In this document: piece after piece, positions 6,104 to 6,444 of the stretch | How the letters are laid out: each line of letters begins with the position of its first letter | How positions within the stretch are numbered: position 1 is the first letter of the stretch | NCBI GenBank assembly: GCA_944329505.1 | Contig: CALVIJ010000054.1 | Coordinates: forward strand, 1-6,444 | Source: an uncultured Bacilli bacterium | GTDB lineage: Bacteria > Bacillota_I > Bacilli_A > RF39 > UBA660 | Direction of reading: 5' to 3' | DNA length: 6,444 nt | Notes under the pieces: generated by a model | The model's database searches: none | Told to the model about the DNA's origin: nothing | What the model saw: only the letters and a program-made list of their open reading frames with translations | Program-made: the position numbers and the translations under genes

Positions 6104-6346
6104 ATGAACTCACAGTTCTATGATTATAATATGAATAGACAGCCGATGCGTCCAAATGGTCCACGTCCTGGTAGACCGGGTCCAGGTATGCCGCCAGGTG
6201 GAATGAATCAGGGTAGATTTTTAGGGCCATTTATTTTGGGGGGAATTACTGGAGGCTTAATTTCGCCACTTTTCTGGAACAATAATCGTCCAATATATTA
6301 TCCTTATTATCCTCCTTATGGACCTTATCCATATTATTATCGTTAA
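6104..6346 (+). CDS. Small Pro/Gly/Tyr-rich protein of unknown function
   Basis: An 80-residue protein with no family I can name. Residues 1-38 are polar and low complexity, rich in Asn, Pro, Arg and Gly (repeated PxGPRPGRPGPGMPPGG-like units). Residues 39-57 form a short hydrophobic glycine-rich segment (FLGPFILGGITGGLISPLF) with GG-x3-GG spacing, possibly a membrane or self-association segment. Residues 58-80 are a Tyr/Pro-rich tail (repeats of YYPYYPPYGP type). The make-up recalls small surface or spore-coat-like proteins of Bacillota, but that is a resemblance only. The frame is open from 6041, but the start at 6104 is preferred because AAGGGGGG (6087-6094) lies 9 nt before it and would itself be coding in the longer version. 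It is divergent from the deacetylase-like gene, with no convincing -35/-10 pair in between on this strand. Confidence 0.75.
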   Translation: MNSQFYDYNMNRQPMRPNGPRPGRPGPGMPPGGMNQGRFLGPFILGGITGGLISPLFWNNNRPIYYPYYPPYGPYPYYYR

Positions 6347-6400
6347 AGAAAAAACCTCTAACTAGAGGCAATGTCGTCAATTTAATATAAGTTGACAACG

Positions 6401-6438
6401 AAAAATATCAAGTATGTAGATGTACTTGATATTTTTTT
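6401..6438 (+). terminator. Strong intrinsic terminator after the Tyr-rich gene
   Basis: A perfect 14-bp stem (AAAAATATCAAGTA with its complement) closes an 8-nt loop, and the right side runs into seven T. It should end the transcript of the small Pro/Tyr-rich gene about 90 nt after its stop. The A-run on the left means it may also serve a convergent gene beyond the window. A weaker 5-bp hairpin (CCTCT-AACT-AGAGG, 6355-6368) without a T-run lies just after the gene. Confidence 0.8.
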
Positions 6439-6444
6439 GCTGTA

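Noticed and set aside
6392..6420. TTGACA with a TGTAGA at 17 nt as a plus-strand promoter
   Set aside because: The -10 is poor and overlaps the strong terminator hairpin, so the TTGACA is most likely fortuitous.

Overview
The window comes from a very AT-rich, low-GC Gram-positive-type bacterium (Bacillota, probably a Bacilli or Mollicutes-like lineage). The evidence is the parE-parC gene order, Gram-positive-style topoisomerase IV sequences, and purine-rich or GGTGA-type ribosome binding sites. The standard genetic code fits: tryptophan is TGG throughout and no in-frame TGA interrupts the long genes. Species cannot be fixed from the sequence alone.

Left two-thirds (106-4560, minus strand): a two-gene operon, parE then parC, encoding both subunits of topoisomerase IV. 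The parE stop codon lies inside the parC ribosome binding site, and parC starts with GTG, so the two are probably translationally coupled. Both genes look intact with all catalytic residues.

Middle (about 4684-5031): a compact non-housekeeping locus that I read as a type I toxin-antitoxin-like module. A 30-codon minus-strand ORF (4828-4920) encodes a very basic single-helix membrane peptide, with a consensus promoter, a leader that can mask its Shine-Dalgarno site, and its own terminator. A convergent plus-strand promoter would drive a roughly 119-nt RNA antisense to the 3' end of the toxin message, ending at a strong terminator that overlaps the toxin stop codon. The two promoters and the start of the two transcripts are an inverted duplication, so the 5' and 3' ends of the toxin mRNA are complementary over about 27 bp. 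The antisense RNA begins with a near-copy of the toxin leader and fully overlaps the mRNA 3' arm. This is the most interesting part of the window.

Right end (5127-6444): a minus-strand gene for an exported or membrane-anchored protein with the fold signature of NodB-type polysaccharide deacetylases but with the metal-binding and catalytic motifs lost. Divergent from it is an 80-residue plus-strand gene for a Pro/Gly/Tyr-rich protein with a short glycine-rich hydrophobic segment, ended by a strong hairpin terminator. The stretches 1-105 and 5032-5126 show no gene I can support.
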